From Faecalibacterium sp. UBA7177 (GTDB lineage: Bacteria; Bacillota; Clostridia; Oscillospirales; Ruminococcaceae), in contig DKVN01000148.1 of NCBI GenBank assembly GCA_002491225.1, positions 2,700 through 19,775 of the forward strand: 17,076 nt of DNA, given 5' to 3'. Each line of letters opens with the position of its first letter. Position 1 is the first letter of the stretch. A model generated the notes under the pieces. It made no database searches, was not told the DNA's origin, and saw nothing but the letters and a program-made list of their open reading frames with translations. A program made the position numbers and the translations under genes. This document shows, piece by piece, positions 1 through 6,369 of this stretch.

Positions 1-5
1 AGCCG

Positions 6-1442
6 GTGACCTGGAAAGAGGTGGACGCGCTGGCCGAGCAGGCCCGCGTGGCCCTGTTTGAGCATACCCCGCCGGATTTTGCGGCCGGCCTGCCGCCGCT
101 GCGCCGGGCCGCGATGGAGGGCAGCAGCTGGGCGATCTGCTGCCTTGGCTGGTGCTGCGAGACCGGCAGCGGGGTGCCGGAGGACCCGGTGCAGGCGGTC
201 TGGCTGTACCGGCAGGCCGCCGAGCGGGGCTACGCCCCCGCCCAGTGCAACCTGGCCGTGCTCTGCCACACCGGCACCGGCTGCCTTGCGGACGATGAGG
301 AGGCGGTGCGCTGGCTGCAGGCCGCAGCCCGGCAGGGCTACCGCCGCGCCCTCTACCTGCTGGGTCGGTTTTACCAGTTCGGCTTTGGCCTGCCGCAGAG
401 CGACGAGATGGCCTACCACTACTACGCCAACGCGGCCTTTGGCGGCTGGGCCGAGGCCCAGTTCTCGCTGGGGGTCTGCCTCGAGCGGGGCCGCGGCTGC
501 GAGCGCCAGCCCGAGGCGGCCTTCCGGCAGTATAAGCTGGCGGCCGAGCAGGGGCACATCGGCGGGCGGTTCAACCTGGGCTGGTGCTACGAGATGGGCT
601 TTGGCACCGAGCCGAACCCCGAGGAGGCCGCCAACTGCTACCGCATCGCCGCCGAGGCCGGGGACGCGGACGGCCAGTGCAGCCTGGCCTGGTGCTACGA
701 CAGCGCGGTCGGCCTCGAGCGCGACCCCGCGCAGGCGGTGTACTGGTACCGCAAGGCCGCCGCGCAGGACCATCCGCGCGCCTGCCACAACCTGGCCTGG
801 TGCTACCGCCAGGGCGACGGGGTCGCCGCGGATGAAACGGAGGCCTTCCGGCTCTTCTCACAGGCGGCCGGCCTCGGTTACGTCAACTCGATGTACGAGC
901 TGGGCCGCTGCTATCTGGACGGCAAGGGCACCGAACAAAACGACGAACAGGCGCTGCACTGGTTTACCGAGGCCGCAAAGTTAGGGCATCCGCGGGCGGC
1001 GCTGCGGGCGGCGGCGGGCTATGCCGCGGGCCGCGGGCTGGATCTCTCCGCCGCCGCGCAGTACGGCAAGCTGGCCATGCAGCTGGCAAAGCCGGAGGGC
1101 GAGGTTTACCGTGAGGCGCAGGAGCTGCTGGCGACCCTGCGCGAGCAGGTGCAAAAGGCGGCCGCGCAGTACGAGGAGGAGCACGGCCCCGACCCCGAGG
1201 CCAAGGCCGCCATCGAGGCGCTGCTGGCCGAGCTGCAGCCGGAGCCGCCCCAAAAGCAGGCCCCCAAAAAGCGGGCGGCCCGGCGCACGGCGGGCGCACG
1301 GCCCAAGGCGGCCAAAAGCGGCGCGGCGGAGCCAAAGCCCGCCAAAAAACGCCGCACCGCCGCGAAATCCGCCCCGGCTGAGGCCGAAAAAGAGGCCCCC
1401 AAGCCCGCCAAAAAGCCTCGCAAGAAAAAGTCCGGCTCCTGA
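6..1442 (+). CDS. Sel1-repeat (SLR) protein with Lys/Ala/Pro-rich basic C-terminal tail, possibly 5'-partial
   Basis: Sel1-like repeats are TPR-related helical hairpins that usually serve as protein-binding scaffolds; the partner here is unknown. Repeats of exactly 36 residues run from about residue 39 to 345: the conserved Ala before the 'LGxCYxxGxG' helix recurs at 43, 79, 115, 151, 187, 223, 259, 295 and 331, giving eight full repeats plus a degenerate ninth. A short charged helical stretch (about 365-413) follows. The last 60 or so residues are a low-complexity basic tail rich in AKK, PKPAKK and RRTAAK, ending PRKKKSGS, reminiscent of histone H1-like tails. There is no signal peptide, so it is probably cytoplasmic. 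The first in-frame start is a GTG at base 6 and no upstream stop is visible, so the true start may lie before the window. The Sel1 call is firm; the function is unknown. Confidence 0.85.
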   Translation: MTWKEVDALAEQARVALFEHTPPDFAAGLPPLRRAAMEGSSWAICCLGWCCETGSGVPEDPVQAVWLYRQAAERGYAPAQCNLAVLCHTGTGCLADDEEAVRWLQAAARQGYRRALYLLGRFYQFGFGLPQSDEMAYHYYANAAFGGWAEAQFSLGVCLERGRGCERQPEAAFRQYKLAAEQGHIGGRFNLGWCYEMGFGTEPNPEEAANCYRIAAEAGDADGQCSLAWCYDSAVGLERDPAQAVYWYRKAAAQDHPRACHNLAWCYRQGDGVAADETEAFRLFSQAAGLGYVNSMYELGRCYLDGKGTEQNDEQALHWFTEAAKLGHPRAALRAAAGYAAGRGLDLSAAAQYGKLAMQLAKPEGEVYREAQELLATLREQVQKAAAQYEEEHGPDPEAKAAIEALLAELQPEPPQKQAPKKRAARRTAGARPKAAKSGAAEPKPAKKRRTAAKSAPAEAEKEAPKPAKKPRKKKSGS

Positions 1443-1470
1443 CCGGGCGGTGAGACAAGAAAACAAAGCC

Positions 1471-1498
1471 GCCCCGGATCAGATCCGTCTGACGGGGC
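1471..1498 (+). other. Intergenic hairpin between the Sel1 and acyltransferase genes
   Basis: GCCCCG pairs with CGGGGC, and an inner TCAGA pairs with TCTGA around the loop TCCG, with a two-base GA bulge on the 5' side. No T-run follows; the next bases are AGAAAGAAGG, which supply the ribosome binding site of the next gene. It could be a weak attenuator or an mRNA-stabilising stem. It is not a classical terminator. Confidence 0.4.
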
Positions 1499-1516
1499 AG
1501 AAAGAAGGATCCTCCC

Positions 1517-2314
1517 TTGCAGCAAACCTCCCTGCCCGCCCCGCAAAGCCCCTCCGCCCGCCTGCACCTGCTGGACGGGCTGCGGGGTATCTGCCTTTTG
1601 AGCATGCTGGGCTACCACGCCATGTACGACCTCGTGGTACTGTTCGGGATGCCCTGCTCCTGGTACTTCGACACCCCCGGCCACCTCTGGCAGCAGAGCA
1701 TCTGCTGGGGATTCATCCTGCTCTCCGGCTTTTGCTACGGGCTGGGGCGCAGCCCGGTGCGGCACGGGCTCATCGTGCTGGGGGCCTCGGCGCTGGTCAG
1801 CCTGGCCACCCTCATTTTTATGCCCGGCCAGGCGGTGCGCTGGGGGGTGCTGTTTTTGCTGGGCGCGGCCCCGCTGCTCACCTGGCTTTTGCGGCGGCCG
1901 CTGGGCGCTGTACCCCCGGTCGCCGGGCTTTTGGGCAGTGCGGCGCTGTTTTTTGTGCTGCGCAACATCCAGTACGGCAGCCTCGGGTTTGAGGGGCTGG
2001 TGCTGGCACAGCTGCCGGGCAGCTGGTATGCCACCCCGTACCTCGCCTTTCTCGGCCTGCCTGGGCCGGGCTTTTTCTCCAGCGATTACTTCCCCCTGCT
2101 GCCCTGGCTGGCGCTTTACTGGGTGGGCTTTTTCGCTTACCGCTGGCTTGCCCCCGCCCTGCCCCGCCGCCCCCGGCTGCAGCGGCTGCTAAGGGTGCGG
2201 CTGCCGGTGCTGGGCAGTATCGGCAGGCACACCCTGCTCATCTACATGCTGCACCAGCCGGTGCTCTACGGGCTTTTCTGGCTGATCGACCGGCTGGCAG
2301 GCGGCGCAGCGTAG
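1517..2314 (+). CDS. DUF1624 / HGSNAT-type integral membrane acyltransferase
   Basis: A 265-residue polytopic membrane protein resembling the heparan-alpha-glucosaminide N-acetyltransferase catalytic family (DUF1624). Visible family marks are LDGLRG at 19-24 followed by a hydrophobic helix with His34 and 'MYDL'; SDYFPLLPWLAL at 189-200, the typical loop before a late helix; and GRHTLLIYMLHQPVL at 236-250. Seven or eight hydrophobic segments are evident. The family moves acyl groups across or at the cytoplasmic membrane onto sugars or other acceptors; the substrate here cannot be read from sequence. The start is a TTG preceded by AAGGAT at 1505-1510 with a 6-base gap. It lies 74 bases after the Sel1 gene, so the two may be cotranscribed. 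A strong terminator follows at once. Confidence 0.75.
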   Translation: MQQTSLPAPQSPSARLHLLDGLRGICLLSMLGYHAMYDLVVLFGMPCSWYFDTPGHLWQQSICWGFILLSGFCYGLGRSPVRHGLIVLGASALVSLATLIFMPGQAVRWGVLFLLGAAPLLTWLLRRPLGAVPPVAGLLGSAALFFVLRNIQYGSLGFEGLVLAQLPGSWYATPYLAFLGLPGPGFFSSDYFPLLPWLALYWVGFFAYRWLAPALPRRPRLQRLLRVRLPVLGSIGRHTLLIYMLHQPVLYGLFWLIDRLAGGAA

Positions 2315-2330
2315 CCTTTTGAGCCAGAGG

Positions 2331-2379
2331 AAAAGGGCTGCTCTGTCCCGGCCAGCGCCGCGACAGAGCAGCCCTTTTT
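2331..2379. terminator. Bidirectional intrinsic terminator
   Basis: AAAAGGGCTGCTCTGTC (2331-2347) and GACAGAGCAGCCCTTTTT (2362-2379) form a stem of about 17 bp around a GC-rich loop, with five T's on the plus side and four on the minus side. It ends the acyltransferase transcript (+) and also lies downstream of the small minus-strand ORF at 2403-2486. Confidence 0.9.
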
Positions 2380-2402
2380 GTTCTCGGATATAAAATAACA
2401 GC

Positions 2403-2486
2403 TTACGGTTTTTCCCCCTGACCCATGCAGCACAGCACCACAAACGCCACCAGAATGCCCAGTGCGCAGACCGCGTGTTCCAGCAT
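2403..2486 (-). CDS. Putative 27-residue single-pass membrane peptide
   Basis: I do not recognise this short ORF. The predicted peptide starts MLEHAVCALG and ends CCMGQGEKP. Residues 5 to about 22 (AVCALGILVAFVVLCCMG) are strongly hydrophobic, enough for one membrane helix, followed by a charged C-terminus. A purine-rich AAAAAGGGGGGCGGAGG stretch lies directly before the ATG, with AGGGGGG well placed and GGAGG too close. It sits alone between two terminators, at 2331-2379 downstream and 2541-2587 upstream, and both are oriented to suit a separate minus-strand transcript. The same frame is open upstream to 2612, but that extension would cross the terminator hairpin and has no ribosome binding site. 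I see no convincing promoter. It may be a real small membrane protein or a chance ORF. Confidence 0.4.
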   Translation of the reverse strand: MLEHAVCALGILVAFVVLCCMGQGEKP

Positions 2487-2540
2487 CCTCCGCCCCCCTT
2501 TTTGCAGTTTCCTTTTGGGCGGCAATGCAAGCCAGACAAA

Positions 2541-2587
2541 AGCCGCCCCTCTCCTGCACAGCATAGCAGAAAAGGGGCGGCTTTTTT
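2541..2587. terminator. Intrinsic terminator downstream of the DUF1508 gene
   Basis: AGCCGCCCCT (2541-2550) pairs perfectly with AGGGGCGGCT (2573-2582). The plus side is followed by six T's, and the minus side reads out as TTTT. The nearest upstream gene that needs it is the minus-strand DUF1508 gene ending at 2655. Confidence 0.85.
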
Positions 2588-2654
2588 GCGCGGATGTTGG
2601 CGGCAAACGCATTTTTTCCTGCGCTCTGCCCAGGGCAAAGGGTTCAGCCGGGGC

Positions 2655-3029
2655 TTACCCCTCGACCTCCTCCACGGCGGCATCCGGCGCGTTTTTGCGC
2701 ACGCTCTCGATGCCGTTCTCGCAGCTGGCCTTGGCCTTGTAGCCCTCCGAGGTGGCGATGATCTCACCGTTGCGGGCCTTGAGCCGGAAGCGGAACTCGC
2801 CGGCCTTGTCGGTGTACATCTCAAACTTGGGGTTCTTCTGCTGCGCAAAGCCCTCGGCGGTCTGATCCTCCACCGCGGCGATGGGGGCGTTCTTGCGCAC
2901 GCTCTCAACCCCGTTCAGGCAGCTGGCCTTGCTCGAATAGACCTCCGAAGTGGCGATCACCTCGCCGTTGCCCGCCTTGAGGTCGAACTTGATGCCGCTT
3001 TTGACCGTCTTGACCACGAATTTGCCCAT
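2655..3029 (-). CDS. DUF1508 (YegP-type) protein with two tandem repeats
   Basis: A 124-residue soluble protein made of two copies of the DUF1508/YegP domain. Each copy has the pattern 'F.F.LKA.NGE.IATSE.Y.SKASC.NGIESVRKNAP': copy 1 spans about residues 3-50 and copy 2 about 63-112. The NGEVIATSE and NGEIIATSE segments and the paired SVRKNAP segments are directly visible. The family is small, widespread and of unknown biochemical role; the fold is a compact alpha/beta unit. The chosen ATG at 3029 has GGAGG eight bases upstream. An ATG five codons earlier (3044) overlaps that ribosome binding site and is rejected. It has its own promoter at 3067-3096 and a terminator at 2541-2587, so it is probably monocistronic and diverges from the ATPase gene at 3162. 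Confidence 0.88.
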   Translation of the reverse strand: MGKFVVKTVKSGIKFDLKAGNGEVIATSEVYSSKASCLNGVESVRKNAPIAAVEDQTAEGFAQQKNPKFEMYTDKAGEFRFRLKARNGEIIATSEGYKAKASCENGIESVRKNAPDAAVEEVEG

Positions 3030-3066
3030 AATATCTTCCTCCATTTTGTCGAAATTTGGTAGTTTT

Positions 3067-3096
3067 AGTATGCTCTCTCCCCCGCGGGCTTGTCAA
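3067..3096 (-). promoter_or_regulatory. Sigma-A-type promoter for the DUF1508 gene
   Basis: On the minus strand, TTGACA (3096-3091) and CATACT (3072-3067) are separated by 18 bases, and an AT-rich stretch follows before the ribosome binding site. The -35 is a perfect consensus; the -10 matches four of six. Confidence 0.6.
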
Positions 3097-3161
3097 TCCC
3101 GTTTGTCAGGCGCAAAAAGGGCCGCTTTGGCATATCGTAAAGGGCGAAAGGGGTGATCCTG

Positions 3162-4244
3162 ATGCAAAACACGAGACAAACGGTGGATTTCTTTTTGGGG
3201 GCGCTGACCCCGGACGGCTTTCACGGCTACTTCGACACCCTCATCGGCCAGGACGGTCTGCGGCTTTACCTGATCAAGAGCGGGCCGGGCTGCGGCAAAT
3301 CGACCCTGATGAAGCAGCTGGCCGAGCGCGGTGAGGGGCTGGTGGAGCGGGTCCACTGCTCCTCCGACCCGGACAGCCTCGATGGAGCGATCCTGTGGCA
3401 GAAAGGGGCCGCGGCCCTCGACGCCACCGCCCCCCACACCCTCGATGCCGCCCAGCCCGGCGCGCGGGAGCGGGTGGTGAGCCTCTACCACACCTTCGAT
3501 AATGACCAGCTCACCGCCAACGCCGCCCCCATTGCCACCCTGTTTGAGCAGTGCGGCAGCCTGCAGGCGCGGGCGGCCCGGTACATCGCCGCGGCCAGCG
3601 CCCTGTTGCAGGACGGCCGCCGCACCGCCGCCCGCTGCCTCGATGAGGAAAAGCTGGCGCGCGCCGCCGCCCGCCTCGCATCCCGCTACCTGCCCCGCAC
3701 CGGCGCGGGCGCAAAGGGCCGCGAGCAGGTGCGGCTGCTCAGCGCGGTGACCCCAAAGGGCATCCTCGTCTTCCGGGATACGATCCCCACTCTGGCCGAC
3801 ACCATCATCGCCCTGCAGGACGAGACCGGCGCAGCCAGCCGCCGCATCCTGGCCCGGCTGCGCGAGGAGGCGCTGGCCCGCGGGCACAAGGTCATCACCT
3901 GCCGGTGCGGCATGGCCCAGCAGGACAAGATCGACCATCTGATCTTCCCTGAACTGCGGCTGGCCTTTGTCACCTCCAACCGCTGGCACCCGATGGAGTT
4001 TGCGGGGCAGAAAAACATCCACTGCAGCCGCTTTGCCCAGCCGGGAACCCTCAAACAGCACCGCCGCCGTCTGCAGTTTGACCGCAAGGCCGCCGCCGAG
4101 CTGCTCGCCCAGGCCAGCGCGGCCCAGCGCCAGGCCAAACAAAGCCACGACAAATTGGAGGAATACTACAAGGCAGCGGTGAATTTTGCCGCGGTCGATG
4201 CCGCCCGCGACGCCCTGCTGGCCGAGCTGGGCCTGCCGGTTTGA
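3162..4244 (+). CDS. P-loop ATPase of the PRK06851 type, function unknown
   Basis: A 360-residue cytoplasmic protein with a Walker A motif GPGCGKST at 41-48, right after the strand LRLYLIKS. It resembles the PRK06851 group of Firmicutes ATPases of unknown role by overall architecture ('FFLGALTPDGFHGYFDTL' start, P-loop, 'VHCSSDPDSLDG' and, later, 'LIFPELRLAFVTSN'). The C-terminal 60 residues are helical and charged, suggesting a coiled coil. Two starts are possible. ATG at 3162 is preferred because AAAGGGGTGATCC just upstream closely matches the 16S anti-Shine-Dalgarno complement. GTG at 3153 would bury that site inside the gene. The gene diverges from DUF1508 and is followed 14 bases later by the promoter of the flavoprotein. 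Family membership is recognised by eye only. Confidence 0.7.
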   Translation: MQNTRQTVDFFLGALTPDGFHGYFDTLIGQDGLRLYLIKSGPGCGKSTLMKQLAERGEGLVERVHCSSDPDSLDGAILWQKGAAALDATAPHTLDAAQPGARERVVSLYHTFDNDQLTANAAPIATLFEQCGSLQARAARYIAAASALLQDGRRTAARCLDEEKLARAAARLASRYLPRTGAGAKGREQVRLLSAVTPKGILVFRDTIPTLADTIIALQDETGAASRRILARLREEALARGHKVITCRCGMAQQDKIDHLIFPELRLAFVTSNRWHPMEFAGQKNIHCSRFAQPGTLKQHRRRLQFDRKAAAELLAQASAAQRQAKQSHDKLEEYYKAAVNFAAVDAARDALLAELGLPV

Positions 4245-4258
4245 GCCGGGGTTTCGCC

Positions 4259-4290
4259 TTGACAGAAGCGCACCAAAGGTGCAATATAAG
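4259..4290 (+). promoter_or_regulatory. Promoter with long spacer and central dyad, upstream of the flavoprotein gene
   Basis: TTGACA at 4259-4264 and TATAAG at 4285-4290 are separated by 20 bases. A perfect inverted repeat GCACC-AAA-GGTGC (4270-4282) lies in the spacer. An over-long spacer with a dyad between the two boxes is the hallmark of promoters remodelled by MerR-family activators. With a 17-base spacer the -10 would be CAATAT, a poorer match. The regulator is not in the window. Confidence 0.5.
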
Positions 4291-4315
4291 AAGAGTACAA
4301 AGGAAAACCACACCG

Positions 4316-4342
4316 CCCGGCGGCCCCCAACCGGCCGCCGGG
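4316..4342 (+). promoter_or_regulatory. Strong 5'-UTR hairpin before the flavoprotein gene
   Basis: CCCGGCGGCC (4316-4325) pairs perfectly with GGCCGCCGGG (4333-4342) around a 7-base loop. It lies between the predicted transcript start (about 4297) and the ribosome binding site AGAAGG at 4355-4360. No T-run follows, so it is more likely an mRNA-stabilising or pausing element than a terminator. Confidence 0.5.
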
Positions 4343-4369
4343 ACATCTTGTGAAAGAAGGTCACGATCC

Positions 4370-4987
4370 ATGAAGGTCCTGATGATCAACGGCAGCCCCC
4401 GCCCGAACGGCAACACCTCGATCGCCCTGCAGGAGATGGCGAACATCTTTGCGCAGCAGCAGGTGGAAACTGAGATCCTGCAGGTGGGCAACAAGGCCAT
4501 CCGCGGCTGCATCGCCTGCGGCAAATGCTCTGAGAGCGGCAAATGCGTCTTTGACGACCTTGTCAACGAGACCGCCCCCAAGTTTGAGGCCTGCGACGGG
4601 CTGGTCATCGCCAGCCCGGTCTACTACGCCTCGGCCAACGCCACCCTCGTGGCCTTTTTGACCCGCCTGTTCTGCAGCACCCACTTTGACAAGAGCATGA
4701 AGGTGGGGGCCAGCGTGGTCTGCGCACGGCGGGGCGGGCTGTCCGCCACCTTTGACGAGCTGAACAAGTTCTTCACCATCAGCGGCATGCCCATCGCCTC
4801 CAGCCAGTACTGGAACAGCGTCCACGGCCGGATGCCCGGCGAGGCCAGCGAGGACGCCGAGGGCCTGCAGACCATGCGCACCCTGGCCCGCAACATGACC
4901 TTTTTGATGAAGAGCATCGCCCTGGGCAAGGCCGAGTACGGTCTGCCGGAAAAAGAGCCCCCCGTGCGCACCAATTTCGTGCGCTGA
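4370..4987 (+). CDS. NAD(P)H-dependent FMN oxidoreductase, flavodoxin-like, possibly an iron-sulfur flavoprotein
   Basis: A 205-residue soluble flavodoxin-fold protein. The N-terminus 'MKVLMINGSPRPNGNTS' (FMN phosphate loop, GSPRPNGNTS at 8-17) and 'SPVYYASANATLVAFLTR' around 82-99 are typical of the NADPH-dependent FMN reductase family. Four cysteines follow closely: C47-x2-C50-x2-C53-x5-C59, then FDD. This spacing is that of the compact [4Fe-4S] motif of archaeal and clostridial iron-sulfur flavoproteins, although plain flavin reductases can carry similar cysteines. The likely role is electron transfer or reduction of quinones, nitro compounds or other stress substrates. The ATG at 4370 has AGAAGG nine bases upstream. 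Its promoter with a dyad spacer suggests induction by a specific signal. The terminator at 5042-5085 lies downstream. Confidence 0.82.
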   Translation: MKVLMINGSPRPNGNTSIALQEMANIFAQQQVETEILQVGNKAIRGCIACGKCSESGKCVFDDLVNETAPKFEACDGLVIASPVYYASANATLVAFLTRLFCSTHFDKSMKVGASVVCARRGGLSATFDELNKFFTISGMPIASSQYWNSVHGRMPGEASEDAEGLQTMRTLARNMTFLMKSIALGKAEYGLPEKEPPVRTNFVR

Positions 4988-5041
4988 GCCGGGCGGCGGT
5001 CAACTCACAAAGAGGCCCCAAATCCCCAAAACAGCCCAAAA

Positions 5042-5085
5042 AGGGCCGGTACCCCGCGGCGCTCCGCCTGCCGGGTACCGGCCCT
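5042..5085 (-). terminator. Terminator between convergent flavoprotein and glutaredoxin genes
   Basis: AGGGCCGGTACCC (5042-5054) pairs perfectly with GGGTACCGGCCCT (5073-5085). On the minus strand the stem is followed by TTTTT, so it best terminates the glutaredoxin unit. On the plus strand the tail CTTGTTGT is weaker but may still serve the flavoprotein gene. Confidence 0.8.
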
Positions 5086-5154
5086 CTTGTTGTGCTGTCC
5101 TTGCGCTGTTTTTATGCTGCCGTGCTGCGGCAGCCGGGTCAGGCGCGGCGATGC

Positions 5155-5427
5155 TCAGCCGCGCGCGGCCTCCAGCACCGCCCGGAGCTTTGCCTTGCAG
5201 TCGGCATAGCTCTCGCCGGGCTGGGCCTCGTACAGCTTTTCTTTGCCGCAGAACACGGCGGGCACATAGTAATAGTCATACTGCCCGGCAAGGCCCGGCT
5301 GCTCGCTCTCCTCCACCCACTCGATCTCGGGCAGGGCGGGCGATTCCGCGGCCAGCTCCGCCAGCGCCTTTTTGGCGTTGCGGCAGTAGGGGCAGCCGTT
5401 CAGGTAAAACAGGGTCAACTTGCTCAT
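5155..5427 (-). CDS. Glutaredoxin-like thiol-disulfide protein
   Basis: A 90-residue thioredoxin-fold protein. 'KLTLFYLNGCPYCRNAKKAL' places the redox motif C12-P-Y-C15 after the first strand. 'YYYVPAVFCGKEKLYEA' at about 52-68 holds the cis-Pro loop (VPAVF) that follows the second half of the fold. Such proteins reduce disulfides or glutathione-like mixed disulfides, or act as thioredoxin substitutes in anaerobes; the physiological partner is unknown. The start ATG has AGGAGG eight bases upstream. The gene lies 24 bases downstream of the acidic YtxH-like gene and is almost certainly cotranscribed with it. A perfect-stem terminator follows at 5085-5042. Confidence 0.88.
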   Translation of the reverse strand: MSKLTLFYLNGCPYCRNAKKALAELAAESPALPEIEWVEESEQPGLAGQYDYYYVPAVFCGKEKLYEAQPGESYADCKAKLRAVLEAARG

Positions 5428-5451
5428 GGGATACGCCTCCTGCGCGCGGCC

Positions 5452-6171
5452 TTACGCCTCGGGCTCCTCCGGCTTTTCCTCTGCCGGGGCCTCGGGTGTC
5501 TCGGCGGCGGGCGCTTCGGCGGCCTGGGCAGCCTCCTCCGCCTTGTCCGCGGCCTCCTCGACAGCATCTTCGACAGCGTCCTCCAGGTCGTCAACGGCGT
5601 CCTCGAGGTCCTCCTCGGCCGAGGCGAACCGGGCGGCGACCGCGTTCACGGCGTCCTTGCCCTTCTGCACCACCGCCGGGGCCTCCTCGCGCACCTTGTT
5701 GGCCACCGTGTTGGCCACCGCGCCCGCGGCGCTGGCCACCGCGCGGCCCGCGTCGGCCAGGGCGCTGCCCAGGCCCTCGGTGTCCACGCCCGCCTTCTGG
5801 GCGGCGTCGATCACGCTGTCCTTCACCCGCACACCGGCCTCCTTGGCCTTCTCCCCGGCGCTGGCCAGGGCGGCGGCGACCCGCTCGGCCGTCTCGCTCT
5901 CGCCGTCCTTGCGGATCTGGACATTGATCTCGAGGTCGGGTGCGTCCTCCTCGCCCTCCTCGTCCTCTTCCGCGGCATCCTCATTCGAGACGACCCGCAG
6001 CTCGGGCTCGAGCTCCTCGTTCATCGCGGCCTCTTCGGCGGCATCCGCCACATCGTCCTCAAGGTCGTTCAGCTCGCCGTCCTCCTGCTGCTTTTTCTCA
6101 ATCGCCTTAACCGCGACCGCCGCAACACCGGCCGCAGCGCCGATGCCCAATAATTTTGACCAAAAGCTCAT
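5452..6171 (-). CDS. Acidic Ala/Glu-rich, membrane-anchored YtxH-like helical protein
   Basis: A 239-residue protein. The N-terminus MSFWSKLLGIG plus AAAGVAAVAVKAI (residues 7-25) is hydrophobic and could be a membrane anchor or hydrophobic helix, as in YtxH-type stress proteins. Residues 28-90 are strongly acidic (LNDLEDD, AAEEDEEGEEDAPD). A short ordered segment 'LEINVQIRKDGESETAERV' follows, then long amphipathic Ala-rich repeats (AGEKAKEAGVRVKDSV, EEDLEDAVDDLEDAVEDA) and a Pro/Glu/Ala tail. The repeats suggest LEA- or apolipoprotein-like helices or coiled coils. The start at 6171 has AAAGGAG eight bases upstream; an upstream in-frame ATG at 6246 lacks such a site. It heads the unit with the glutaredoxin gene. 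Function is unknown, and similarity to any named family may reflect composition only. Confidence 0.7.
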   Translation of the reverse strand: MSFWSKLLGIGAAAGVAAVAVKAIEKKQQEDGELNDLEDDVADAAEEAAMNEELEPELRVVSNEDAAEEDEEGEEDAPDLEINVQIRKDGESETAERVAAALASAGEKAKEAGVRVKDSVIDAAQKAGVDTEGLGSALADAGRAVASAAGAVANTVANKVREEAPAVVQKGKDAVNAVAARFASAEEDLEDAVDDLEDAVEDAVEEAADKAEEAAQAAEAPAAETPEAPAEEKPEEPEA

Positions 6172-6192
6172 CGTACATTCTCCTTTCAAGCT

Positions 6193-6282
6193 GCCACCGA
6201 TGAGGTGGCGTTGGCTCTGCCCCGCCGCACCGCCCCAAAAAGGCAAGGCGCATGAGCGGTGGTTCGGGTTTTCTTTATCATA
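6193..6282 (-). promoter_or_regulatory. Candidate promoter and leader hairpin of the YtxH-like/glutaredoxin unit
   Basis: On the minus strand a -10-like TATGAT lies at 6282-6277, with only a weak -35 (TGGATT, three of six) 17 bases upstream. A hairpin GCCACC-gatga-GGTGGC (6193-6209) sits in the leader just before the ribosome binding site at 6186-6180. The promoter call is tentative. Confidence 0.35.
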
Positions 6283-6334
6283 CTACCTCGCGGCCGGAAA
6301 ATCCAGAGGATTTGGGCTTGTTTACAATTTGTTC

Positions 6335-6363
6335 TTGACAAATACGACACTCGTTGCTATCAT
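6335..6363 (+). promoter_or_regulatory. Sigma-A-type promoter of the met T-box operon
   Basis: TTGACA (6335-6340), 17 bases, then TATCAT (6358-6363). The -35 is perfect, the -10 five of six, and spacing ideal. The predicted transcript start is near 6370, at the 5' edge of the T-box leader. The whole region from 6172 to 6764 holds only this promoter, the divergent leader and the T-box. Confidence 0.85.
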
Positions 6364-6369
6364 AAATGC

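Noticed and set aside
3093..4364. 423-codon minus-strand open frame over the ATPase gene
   Set aside because: The plus-strand frame carries a clear Walker A motif, ribosome binding site and flanking promoters; the minus frame has none of these.
4241..4369. Longer start for the flavoprotein gene
   Set aside because: It would cover the promoter and leader hairpin. The ATG at 4370 begins the flavodoxin fold directly and has AGAAGG upstream.
5092..6153. Long plus-strand open frame opposite the YtxH-like and glutaredoxin genes
   Set aside because: It is antisense to two genes with good ribosome binding sites, and its product is low-complexity Leu/Gly/Arg sequence without family features, as expected from GC-rich shadow frames.
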